Below, one piece after another: positions 22,877-32,929 of a DNA stretch of 64,000 bases (the first letter of the stretch is position 1; the number at the start of each line of letters is the position of its first letter). The position numbers were made by a program, and so were the translations under genes. The stretch spans positions 221,862-285,861 of the forward strand of contig NW_003215582.1 of assembly GCF_000006405.1 (NCBI RefSeq). The letters run 5' to 3'. The notes beneath the pieces were generated by a model. It made no database searches. It was not told where the DNA came from and was given only the letters and a program-made list of their open reading frames with translations. Source of the stretch: Perkinsus marinus ATCC 50983 (lineage: Eukaryota; Perkinsozoa; Perkinsida; Perkinsidae).

Positions 22877-23833
22877 TTACTGAGCGGATCCAAACTGGAC
22901 GAATACCTCTCCGACAGCTGAGTAAATCGGCTGTACTTCATCTCGCAGGAAACCAATGACGGCAGGCGAGGCTATTCCTGACATCAGAAATACCCTAAAA
23001 ACTACAAAACGAGCAAGCCCTCTCACGGCCTGGTTTGCAGGGGTAGTTGACTCCACGGTCGAAGAGCTACTTGCCAGTAACGGTCCTGAGAAGGCATTCG
23101 CCTCCCTATCACTATTCTCCTGCTACTACTACCATGGCTCTTAAAAGGCCCTCCGCAGACTGACAACGCCCTGGCAAACCGCCTTGCATGCGATGTTCAG
23201 AGGTTGAGTCCGGCATATTTGGTAGAAGGAGGGGCATATGTTCCTAGCAACGTATAGATCCTCTCTAGGGCCCCACTGCCGCCAGTATTGGTCAAGTGTT
23301 GCTAGTATAGACTCCAGCCAATGCCGAACAGGTAACCCTCAGATACAACAGGACTCGACTGTAGACATCCCAATGGGTGGCGGAGCCGATCACACCGATC
23401 ACAACAGTCGATGTGTTGTCGGAGCCCTAGACGTTTACGATGATCGACAGGAGAGTCGACTTCCGTAGCAGCTGCTCTAGGAGGAGTTCCTGTACTATGT
23501 TCCAAACGGACTTGAGAGCCTCCACCATGAGCCTGGTTACTAGTGCGATGCCTTGTTCGGGATGTGACTGCAGCAGCTGCTCCAGCATGGGCTGTAGGGC
23601 CTTCCAATATTGGTCCAAGGAGGCATCTTTGCCGTGCTTGGTACAGACCAGCCCACCAGCCTTTACCTTGTACACATAGCATACCCTAAATGCTGCCTCC
23701 ACCCTAGTAGGAACAGCAGGTAACGGGAAATCCCCTTACGATGGCGAGCAGTTACGTCTAACATCAGTCGCGACAGCAAAGCTCCATCACCGTCTAGCAG
23801 CTCTGAGGCCCCTTCGGGCACAATACGGTCCAT
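22877..23833 (-). CDS. Unknown helical protein, multi-exon
   Basis: The start at ATG 23833 gives MDRIVPEGASELLDGDGALL, then SRLMLDVTARHR. A second exon is strongly helical: YKVKAGGLVCTKHGKDASLD, QYWKALQPMLEQLLQSHPEQ, GIALVTRLMVEALKSVWNIV and QELLLEQLLRKSTLL. A later exon has a Ser/Thr run (ASSSSTVESTTPAN) followed by RGLARFVVFRVFLMSGIASP, AVIGFLRDEVQPIYSAVGEV and a TAA at 22877. It looks like an alpha-solenoid (ARM/HEAT-like) or other helical protein; I cannot name the family. Intron joins at about 23.70 and 23.45 kb are plausible (GTAAACG...CTACAG), but phases were not all confirmed. It heads the minus-strand block and is divergent to the H+-pyrophosphatase gene. Confidence 0.4.
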
Positions 23834-24751
23834 ATCCACCTTAGCCAGCTCCCTTCCCTCCCTAGTAGCGGTATGGCATGAACTAAGCCATACCACTACC
23901 TGTTGTTACAGTACAGAGAGATCTGAAACTGCGTGATTAACTTTGCAACAAAAAATCTCAGTATTGTGGAAAATTGGTGAAATCATGGAAAATTTGATCG
24001 AGAATGGACGTTATAGAATTTAGGGAAAATTCTACCAATTTTGAGCATGTGAACGTTCCTTCTCTCATCTAACGATAGTGAGAGCGGGCCATTGATGAAG
24101 TCAAGCTGACGGCCATACGAGCGAGAAATGTAGTTCACACTTGTTCCACGTTAGTCAGAACGGCCCAGAGCCCCTAAAAATTCTGTCCTTGGGAGAGAAC
24201 CAGTGGCCATCGGCCTCCTTACAGCACAATACTCAATCGTCAGTATCTGATGACAGGGTCGAATGAGAAGTCAATCTACCATGTCAAACGTGTATAATTC
24301 TGTTTCCACAAAAAAAGTCCATCTTGTATCAAATTAGTGAGAGGAATCATAGTTGTTGTAAGAGGCGTGCGCTACCTTCATAGAGTTAGCGCGCGCCATT
24401 CACGAAGCGCGACTAGGGTTGTGTTAACAGCGGCGGCGACCCACATCGAATCACCTTGTTTTTGTCAGCCATTTTTTGGGAATGCATGACAGTTCGTCTC
24501 GTAAAGTGATCGATACCATTGGGCTAAGCCTTCTTTTACTAGTAAGGGCCTAGGGTTGCCGGACCATCGTTGAAGAATGCTGGGCAGATACTTAGCATTG
24601 CGGAAGGAGCCGAGACGGGAGTTGCAGCGGACCCCTCGGCTAGAGGGCCGACAATTGCAGATGTACTAGTGGCTCGATAATTTCGTGGCGCGTGAAAACT
24701 ATATATTCACAGGTCATTCCGGGTTTGAATGTGGAGCCTGGCTCATATCTG
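23834..24751. promoter_or_regulatory. Divergent intergenic region between opposite-strand gene blocks
   Basis: This 0.9-kb spacer separates the last minus-strand gene from the first plus-strand gene, so it must hold promoters for both directions. It is locally AT-rich (23930-24040). It contains a short imperfect inverted sequence around GCGCGCCATTCACGAAGCGCG (24389-24410). No TATA-like or other known element is certain. Confidence 0.4.
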
Positions 24752-27700
24752 ATGCCTCTTTGGGGCGTTTTCTCTCTTATCATAGCACCGTCCTGCCTCG
24801 GCCTAGCCTGGGGTATCATTGAGGTATTACTTGCCGGTAGTCTGGTGAAAGATATCACTACCGCATCAGATCACACGTCTCTATAAGCTGCCCATAGACG
24901 GTAGTGGTGTTAACTATTCCTCTGCCGCTACGGACTCGGGAGTCTCGACTGATGGGTACTACATTGGCCATTCTGGATTTCCCAAAGGCGCTGTCTATTC
25001 CTCTAGGGACTCCCCACTACTTGCCGGGTCTAATTCCGTTGAGAAATCTCTCAAGTTGATGCGTGAAGTGAGCGCTCATATCGCCGAGGGAGCCACTGCC
25101 TTCTTGGTAGAGGAGTATAAGTAGGTTCTCAGTGCTTCGCTCCGCCCTAGATTTTCCACACCAGGTACCTCTTCGTCTATGTCATAGTATTTGGTATCGT
25201 CATTGGTGTTATCACTAGCTGGTTCGCTGCTCTGGCCTTCTTGGTCGGGGCTATCACCAGCTGTCTTTCTGGTTTTATAGGCATGCGGACCGCAGTCTTC
25301 TGCAACGTGAGCACTCTCTCGATGCGGTCAACGCCCCTCAGTGCTCATCGTAGGTGCGTACTACTCACGAGTGTTGGAAGGGACTGCGGATGGGATTTGA
25401 CGTAGCAATACGAGGAGGCTCGGTCATGGGCTTCACCCTAGTGAGGTAGTAGTACCTGAATGCCCGAATGCCCGGCGTGCTCCATCTGCGTTGGCCTCAG
25501 CCTGGGAGTACTCACTATATTCGCCCTTATAGCTGTCCTCAATGCCGTAATGGTATTTGAGAATTCAGGGAACAGCTATGATGGCCCAAGCATACTCTTC
25601 GAAGCCCTTGCAGGGTAGTAATGAGCCCTTCATCGGTCATCGTCAGGCTCCCATCGATTAGGTACGGCTTAGGGGGTTCATCGATAGCTCTCTTCGCTCG
25701 AGTCGGTGGTGGTATCTATACTAAGGCGGCTGATGTTGGAGCGGATCTGAGTGGTAATACCACCCTGGGGGTAGTCCTATCTGTGATGTGCTCTGGTGAT
25801 GGTAGGGAAAAATGAGTATGGCATGGACGAGGACGACCCACGCAACCCTGCATGTATTGCGGATAACGTTGGTAGGTCTAGCAGTGGCACTAGTGGTACT
25901 CACGACTGCTGTGCAGGCGATAACGTTGGGGATATTGCTGGAATGGGCGCTGACCTCTTCGGCTCCTTTGCAGAGGCCACATGTGCGGCATTCGTACTGA
26001 TCGGCAAGTGAGTGCATTTTGGGTCTTGGTCACAATGATCCTGCTCCTCCTCTCAGCTCTACACTATCTCATCTCAACATCTATGAAGCTCCAATAATGT
26101 ACCCATTGCTGATCTCCTCATCGGGTGGGTCTATCTATACGCAGCCGCGTCACTAGGAAGCCGTCCCTTATAGGTATCTTCATAAGTTGGCTGACAGTGC
26201 TGCTAGTCCCTCTTGTCATGCCGGTCAAGGATATAGACTGCATCGAGCGATCGCTGAAGTAGAGGAGGCCCTTTGGGATAGTTATTCACTCTATGGTGTT
26301 GTGTAGGTCACTGCTCTTCGTGTCAACATTGCTGATGACGCCGGCAGTCGTTGGGATTTCCTACGTCTGCCTACCACCAGAGTTTATGGTCGGCATTCGC
26401 TCTCCCTTGTTGCCACAGAACCTCAAAGAGGAGGATGCAGGGAAAATGGTGGAGTGGTAAGGCTAGGAGACTCTCCCACACTTGACGGTGTTCGTTATCA
26501 GGTATGCCTGTATGGCATCTGTCCTCATGGGTCTATGGTCGGGCCTCCTAGTGGGTCTGGTTACAGAGTAGGGTTACAGAGTGTGTGGTATCCGGGGTGG
26601 TAGTCACCATGCTCGGGCAGGTACTTCACGAGCCATAGCTACCGTCCTGTTAGGGACATAGCCCTTAGTCAAAGGACCTCGGCGGCTACTGGCATCATAT
26701 ACGGCTTAGCTCTGGGGTAGAGTGTCATTGATGATACTGCTGTTGTATAGGGCATCGCTGCAGATATCTCTCTACCATCATTCCTGTCCTGGCCCTCAGT
26801 GTCACCATCTTGGTGTCACATGAGTTCTGTGGCATGTACGGCATCGCCTTAGCTGCCTTAGGTAACGATAGCCTCTTCTGGCCCTTGACCACTGCCTCTG
26901 TGTAGGTATGCTCTCTACCCTATGTGTGGGATTGGCAATAGATGCCTATGGTCCGATAGCCGACAATGCTGGGGGGATAGCTGAGATGTCTCATCTCGGG
27001 GCGTCTGTCAGGTGAGGAGCTCCAGCCTTTTCCGATGTCGCATTGTAAGTGGCAGGCGCCGGACGGATGCTTTGGATGCTGCTGGCAATACGACGGCCGC
27101 GGTCGGGAAGGGATTCGCGATAGGGAGCGCGGCCTTGGTCGCTTTGGCGTTGTTCGGCGCCTTCTGTACTCGGGCCAATATTGAAAAGGTGGGGGGGTGG
27201 TTTTGTCGCGATGTAGGGGAGGGATGGTATGCAGGTTAATGTGTTGAATGCGTGGACCTTCGCGGGAGTCTTGTACGGCGCTATGATGCCGTATGCCTTC
27301 TCGGCCCTGACTATGAAGTCCGTGGGGAAGGCTGCTACGGACATGGTGGACGAGTGTATGAGGCAGTTCCCTAAGATCATCAACGGCGAGGCACCTCCCG
27401 AGTAGGTTAGGGTACGGTTGTCGACCATTGAGGGGATCTGCTACTCGTAAGCATGGCATAGGGCGCTTCAAGATTGGAGAAGAGGTGGGGCCGCCAGTGC
27501 TGTGATGGTCAGTTACACCCGCTGTATATCCATCTCGACATCAGCTAGTCTGAAGGAGATGATACCCCCTGGGGCATTGGTCATACTCTCCCCTCTAGTG
27601 TTTGGGATTATATGTGGGAAGAACGCCACTGCTGGCCTCCTAGTTGGGGCGCTCAGCTCGGGAGTGCAGATGGCCATCTCTATGTCCAACACTGGTGGGG

Positions 27701-27997
27701 CATGGGACAATGCTAAGAAGTGGGATGTCCTCATCCGGACCTAGTTTGTATATTTCTATGTTGAGTAGGTATATCGAGTCCGGTGGTCTCGGCCCTGAGC
27801 ACGGCAAAGGCAGTGCCACGCACAAGCATGCGGTTACAGGAGACACCGTAGGAGATCCTCTGAAAGATACCTCGGGACCTAGCTTGAACATTCTGGTCAA
27901 GTTGTCCGCCATCATATCTCTGGTCTTCGGCAGCATTATAGACGTACGCTTTTCGAATACCAGTGGTGGCCCTATATGGCTGAGGCCCAGTTCATAG
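24752..27997 (+). CDS. VP1: Membrane-bound H+-translocating pyrophosphatase, K+-dependent type
   Basis: The enzyme hydrolyses PPi to pump protons into acidic vacuoles or acidocalcisomes. It is read through at least ten short introns. Exons in order: [78 protein letters not shown] with [86 protein letters not shown] with [83 protein letters not shown] with [20 protein letters not shown]. The catalytic [26 protein letters not shown] and GDTVGDP.KDT blocks are intact. The residue after GNTTA is Ala rather than Lys, the signature of K+-dependent (type I) enzymes. TAG at 27995-27997 ends it. The start is inferred at ATG 24752; an upstream exon is possible. Confidence 0.92.
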
Positions 27998-28629
27998 GAT
28001 TGGTGACTGTTGTGGTAAGGCGATGTGATGATGAGTCATGGACGTGGAGTGTGATGCCTTACATATGTTGATAATGAAGGTGTTGTTGAGTTTAGCTGTT
28101 TGTTCAATTGGGTGTCTTTTGCTCTGCTAGTTTCTGCTATGGCGGCACCTAGTATCCATCCCTCTCGGGTGATATGTCCGGAGCTGAGGGAGACTGGGCA
28201 TTGTTCCCAGAGGATAACGTGCCAGTACAATCATAACATGTACGCCTATTGGTCGTGGTGAACCAATGCTACGAGTCGCCTCGGTCGTTTCAATCGGTGA
28301 TGGCGACGGCGGTTGTTGTTGTTGTTGTTCTGTTGGATCACCAACCCGCCGCAACTATGCTCCGAATTCATCTTTGCCTAGCTACGTTCTGTCGCACTGT
28401 GCTGAGTGTCGTATCTTGTGTGTCATGTTAGTCCTAAGATGCCGACAACGGCTCCCTTGATGCAGTCTTCCCATACGGCTGGGCCGAGCACTTGGAAGGG
28501 ACGGTAGGTTGGGTGGGGGGGGGGGGGGGGGCGGAGTTGTATAGTCTCGGTGTTGGCGCGTTGAGGTTGCTATTACTTAGGGGTGGCAACTCCGTTCCTG
28601 TGGCTCCTAAGAGCTCAGCTCCCAGTGTC
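27998..28629. other. Intergenic region with simple repeats, no clear gene
   Basis: It contains a GTT/TTG microsatellite (about 28312-28330) and a 17-G homopolymer (28515-28531). The homopolymer lies just upstream of the Gly-rich repeat gene. No coding frame is convincing. Confidence 0.5.
28515..28531 (+). repeat. Poly-G tract, 17 bases
   Basis: This is an uninterrupted run of 17 G about 100 bp before the ATG of the Lys-Gly-Gly-Tyr repeat gene. It could form G-quadruplex structure and is a likely length-variable site. Confidence 0.9.
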
Positions 28630-31600
28630 ATGGCCAACTTGTTTGCTTCGAAAGGCTTTGGTAAGGGGAAAGGAGGATATAATGGTGGTAAAGGAGGGTA
28701 CGATGGTGGTAAAGGAGGGTACGATGGAAGTAAAGGAGGGTACGATGGTGGTAAAGGAGGGTACGATGGAAGTAAAGGAGGGTACGATGGAGGTAAAGGA
28801 GGGTACGATGGAAGTAAAGGAGGGTCCGATGGTGGTGGTAAAGGAGGGTATGGTGGTGGTAAAGGAGGGTATGATGGAGGTAAAGGAGGGTATGATGGTG
28901 GTAAAGGAGGGTACGATGGTGGTAAAGGAGGGTATGGTGGTGGTGGTGGTGGTAGAGGAAAGGGCTTTTACCAGGAAGACTCGAGCCCAGATGACCGGCC
29001 AGATGAGAGGTGAGCAAGGCAATATGCACATGGGATTGAGTGTGTTGGCTTCCAGGACTGGAGGGAATGCAATGGAGATCACCAATCTCCTACCTATGTT
29101 CCGAGACGAGGGTTCGTCCCCTAGTGATCACGTGTCAGACCAGCAACCACAGCAACAGTCTCAGGCCCCTCTGGCTCCATCGCAAGGTGGCGTATGTGGT
29201 TCTGCTATCACCAATGCTTAATATAAGACCTGTTGCATGGCTATGTTTTGGCAGGTCCCACGAGGCAACAGACTCTGTCCGCTGAAGGCTCGGATGAGGA
29301 TACGGGCCAGGGTGATCGGCCTAGTATGGAGCATCTGAAGCAGGAGTTGGGGATGCTCCAGCATAAGGTGGGTATCTCGTCTGGGAGGCAATGATGATGT
29401 AGTCGGCTATTGACAGCTGGAGCAGCAAAGGAACGAAGGACGGCAGGTGATGCAGTCAGCTGGACAGGGCGAAGGATCGTCGGGGGTAAGAGGTGTCGTT
29501 GGCTCTCACCTATATTCAGGCCGTATAGTGGCTGGTATGGGAAGAGGTTGCTGTTGATATTGTAGGCTGCCGTGTCGCGGTTCGAGGACTCGTATCAGGA
29601 TCAGCGCCTGGTGGCTAGCACACCGGTGGGACAGCCTGAGGGATATGAAGACACCTATCCCGACCAGTATCCCAGCAGGGACCAGGTAGTATCATTGGGC
29701 GTGTGGTAGGTGGGTGGGGGAGGTGGTCGGGTTAGGCTCCGAGGACCGAGTCTGGTAGCCGTGGCTATCAGGAGGATGCCCCGCCACCTCCTACGGGGCC
29801 TGTTGGTGACGCCCCACCGGGGGCTCTGCTGGGGCATCCTCACCAGCAGCAGACTGTGGATCAACGGTATTTGCAGCAAGCGAACAGTCAGTTTTTGCGA
29901 CAGGTGGTGGGCTACTATAATGTGGGGGAAATGTGGTACTGTTCAGGCGCCCCTGCAAGAGGCGAGGCCTCGTGTGATAGGATACGAGCACATGATTGGA
30001 TCGAATCTGAGTCGACATCAAGAGCAGCTGGTAGGGTACTACAATGCTGTTTTGGGTACGTAATGGTTCGATGGTTTAGCCCGTACAAGGCGGCAGTGGA
30101 CAGGCCCCCTATGTTGGAGGCTACCAACAACAACAGGCTCATAGTAGCGATGGGGATACTCGCATGTGAGTTCTTGAATGCTGGGTAGAACTCACATGCT
30201 TTTTTCGCTCAGGTATCCTAGTGACTATGATGGACGTTCGAGAGGGGAGGTCGGCACAGTACCCATCAGGCAGGCGCCTCAGGATGAAGGTCCTTCCCAT
30301 TGTAGACGGGTCCGTAGTGGGCCATTGGCGTCTTGGTTCAGAGCGGGGACATGACCGAGATCTGCCGCCTCCGAGACGGGAAGACTTCGCTCCTGATCCT
30401 CGCCCGACTCTTATTCAAGTGAGCCTAATACTACCATGTAGTCGACGGAGGTATGATGTTTGAAGATACGGAACAGCGAGTCGAGACTACAACACCAGCA
30501 ACATCAGCAGCAGCATCAGCAGCAGCATCAGCAGTCAGGCTTCTCTCCGGATGATCGGGTTGACCCTTTTGATTCGAGACGGGTGAGATACAATCATCAT
30601 AGCAAGGGGAGGAGCGAAACTAGAGTGTGTCGGCCCGAAATCTCTATCACTGGGAGGATCTCTATACATTATGGTTATGATGTCGGCCTGTGTGATGGGT
30701 GATGATGATATGGTTGTGTTTCTATTAGGATCCTCTCCTCCCCCAATCCATCTCTAGAGACGAGTACGACCATGAATACTACCGTCGGGCCCCTCCCTCA
30801 GCGGTCGAGCCTCGCTATGATGTGATCCAACGGGCAGAGGAAGGGTCGAGTCCCTGGTGGCCTCATAAGGACCGGACATACCGGGATGAAATCCAACAAG
30901 TGCGGGACACTCGTGCGAGATTCGCCAGATCCAGACCAGTAGGGAGGACCGGTCGTAATGGTCAGAGGCGTGGAGTGCTCATTGTAGGATGCCTGGTATG
31001 CTCGGCCAGCCTTGGGTCGCCGTAGGATGCCTAAGTTCCGCTTTGAGCCTAGTGAACGCAGGTGGGAGTACTTGGGCGTCGGTGAGTGATGTCTGCTGTA
31101 ACATAGGATGCTGTTCGTTGACGATGCGAACCAGCTTGTGTGTACACCCTTCGACCTTCCAGTAGCGGACATGTATCGAGGGTGAGGCATACACCACTGG
31201 CTATTGCCATGCATGGATCGCTATTAGGATAACAAAGGATGGTATTGACAAGATGTCTGTGGAGGAGCTCAGGTCGTTGAGGGCGGCATCCCAGCAGGAA
31301 CGGCATCGCTTGGATGAGTATCGGCAAGGGTAAGGACGTATCGTGGTGTCGTAGTTACACCAGTCCTGTGTTAGGAGCCTCAACGTATTCGGGGACGTTG
31401 TTACTCGCATCTACAATCTGGACTATTCCCCTGTGGTGGAGCCTCACCCCAGGATGGTCTGGGGCATGGAGGGCTTCGATCGAGCCCCTACGCGGACGTC
31501 TGATGACCGCGATTTAATTAGTTTCGACAGAAAGTCAGTTAACTCTTCTCTGGACGGCCAGAGGTACAGCGAAGCCGCGCCGGTGAGTCTTCAACGGCAC

Positions 31601-32454
31601 ATATCCTCAGTGGTTGCGGCGTAGTGGTAGAGTGGAGGTCTTCGTATATCAGGTTCGAACGCCGGATTCAGGGATGCTGCCGGGGCCGCCGAGGGCATTA
31701 GGACCTCCCTTGACGGACTCTGTATCGTCGCTACGCAGTCCTCCAGTGGAGCCTGTGATGCCTATGCGGGGGGTAGTACGGGATGGTTTGCTGAACTTCT
31801 GCGCAAGGCCTAGAGCATGTAGCGGTATCATTCAATGTGACGTTTGTTGACGAGAGAGTGGTATGACTTGATTGCAGTTCCAACAGTGGGAAGAAGCCCC
31901 GTCGAGAAGTTCAGGCCGGGCTGATTCTGTCCCAGATGGCTGCTGTCCGATGTGCCACGCCAAGTTTCCAGACGAGGGTGAGGCTCTGTTCTCTCCACCC
32001 TATGCGCCAGGCTCGGTCGGTTTAGATTCGCTACAGCAGCATGCGGAGACCTGCAACGACCAATGCCCGGAGCGGACGGAGTTGCCATGGGGACTTGGCG
32101 TAGGGGAGCCGGTGATAGTGAAGAGCTCTTACACCCCGGATGAAGGCGATGAAAATCAGGTGGGGTGCCATAGTTAAATCAGTGTTGCTTATAGTCCAAG
32201 TCTATCTTGGCTCGTTGACATCCTCATTGCTATGAATTGTTCATGGAATGGTATGCGCCTTTGTGGATAGCGACGGGCTCGTTGTAAAATGACATGTTTT
32301 TGCTTTTGTTTAGCTACCTGTGAATGTCGGTGATGAGGTCCTCTTGTCGGAGATGGATCACGACGACTCCGGTTGGACCATGGTCAATAAGGACGGCATT
32401 TTGGGTTGGATCCCAACGGCCGTATTAGACCTCGAACCTCGGCGTCGTCGATAG
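28630..32454 (+). CDS. KGGYDGG-repeat protein with low-complexity linker, UBZ-like zinc finger and C-terminal SH3 domain
   Basis: ATG 28630 (MANLFASKGFGKGKGG) opens a domain of about 14 tandem KGGY[DG]GG/S units encoded by a 21-bp minisatellite, ending RGKGFYQEDSSPDDRPDER. An intron (GTGAGC...TTCCAG) leads to a Gln/Pro/Ser-rich exon (SDQQPQQQSQAPLAPSQ). Further exons give EHLKQELGMLQHK (helical), PPPPTGPVGDAPPGALLG, a Gln/His run near 30.5 kb, IDKMSVEELRSLRAASQQER, and VEPHPRMVWGMEGFDRAPTR. Then comes a Cys2-His-Cys finger: GCCPMCHAKFPDEGEA followed by LDSLQQHAETCNDQCPE. The last exon (about 32311-32454) is an SH3 domain: VNVGDEVLLSEMDHDDSGWT with MVNKDGILGWIPTAVLDLEP. The ALYDY start is weak, but the conserved W and the GW[IV]P...L core are there. 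Function unknown; the arrangement suggests a cytoskeletal or condensate scaffold. Middle exon borders are approximate, and two genes are not excluded. Confidence 0.6.
28662..28955 (+). repeat. 21-bp coding minisatellite (Lys-Gly-Gly-Tyr-Asp-Gly-Gly)
   Basis: About 14 tandem copies of a 21-bp unit (GGTAAAGGAGGGTACGATGG plus one base) lie in the N-terminal domain. Variants interchange GGT/GGA/AGT for the last Gly or Ser codon and TAC/TAT for Tyr. One unit has Ser for Tyr. Confidence 0.9.
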
Positions 32455-32929
32455 CTTCTACGTTGACTGTGAATGGCTAAGTGAATGGTTTCTTTTTATT
32501 ATGGCTTAGCTGTTGTGCTCGGTTGCCCTACATAGCTGGGCGTTATGAAGATGTCCCTCAAAGGTTGAGGGGAGTAGGTCGTCGATAGCTACATCGATAG
32601 GCTCGCTATTGCTAATAACGATGCGTAGGCCTTGTCTTCTTGTGCGCTATCTGGTTGTGGCTGATAATGAGGGTATCAGGAGGAGGTTATTCGGCGGGCA
32701 GTGGAGATGTCTCGGTATGGCCATGTGCACACGTGCAATTGACCAAATTGGAAGGTGCAGGTCTTTATCTTGTTTAATGCCGTGTCGCGATGTTTAAGGC
32801 AATATCACTTTCTTCCACTTCGGCAGTAGCAGCAGCTTTCTGCCGTTGCGGCTCTTCCCGGGCCGCGGCGACTTTGCTTGTTCGTCCATTCACTCCAGTG
32901 AGGGTCTTCGGGATGGCTCGTTGACGGGG
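32455..32929. other. Intergenic region, no supported gene
   Basis: This spacer lies between the SH3 gene and the ABC transporter start on the same strand. A 62-residue frame at 32609 shows no recognisable motif. TCGATAGCT-like hexamers recur (about 32448, 32582). Nothing else is apparent. Confidence 0.4.

Noticed and set aside
28615-29085. Long minus-strand frames of Thr/Ser/Pro or His/Leu/Tyr repeats
   Set aside because: They are antisense shadows of the 21-bp coding minisatellite, which is open in several frames because its period is a multiple of three.
31618-31665. tRNA-like signal: GTAGTGGTAGAG followed by GGTTCGAACGCC
   Set aside because: The boxes are only about 45 nt apart, no acceptor stem pairs around them, and the sequence is explained as an intron end plus exon of the SH3-domain gene.
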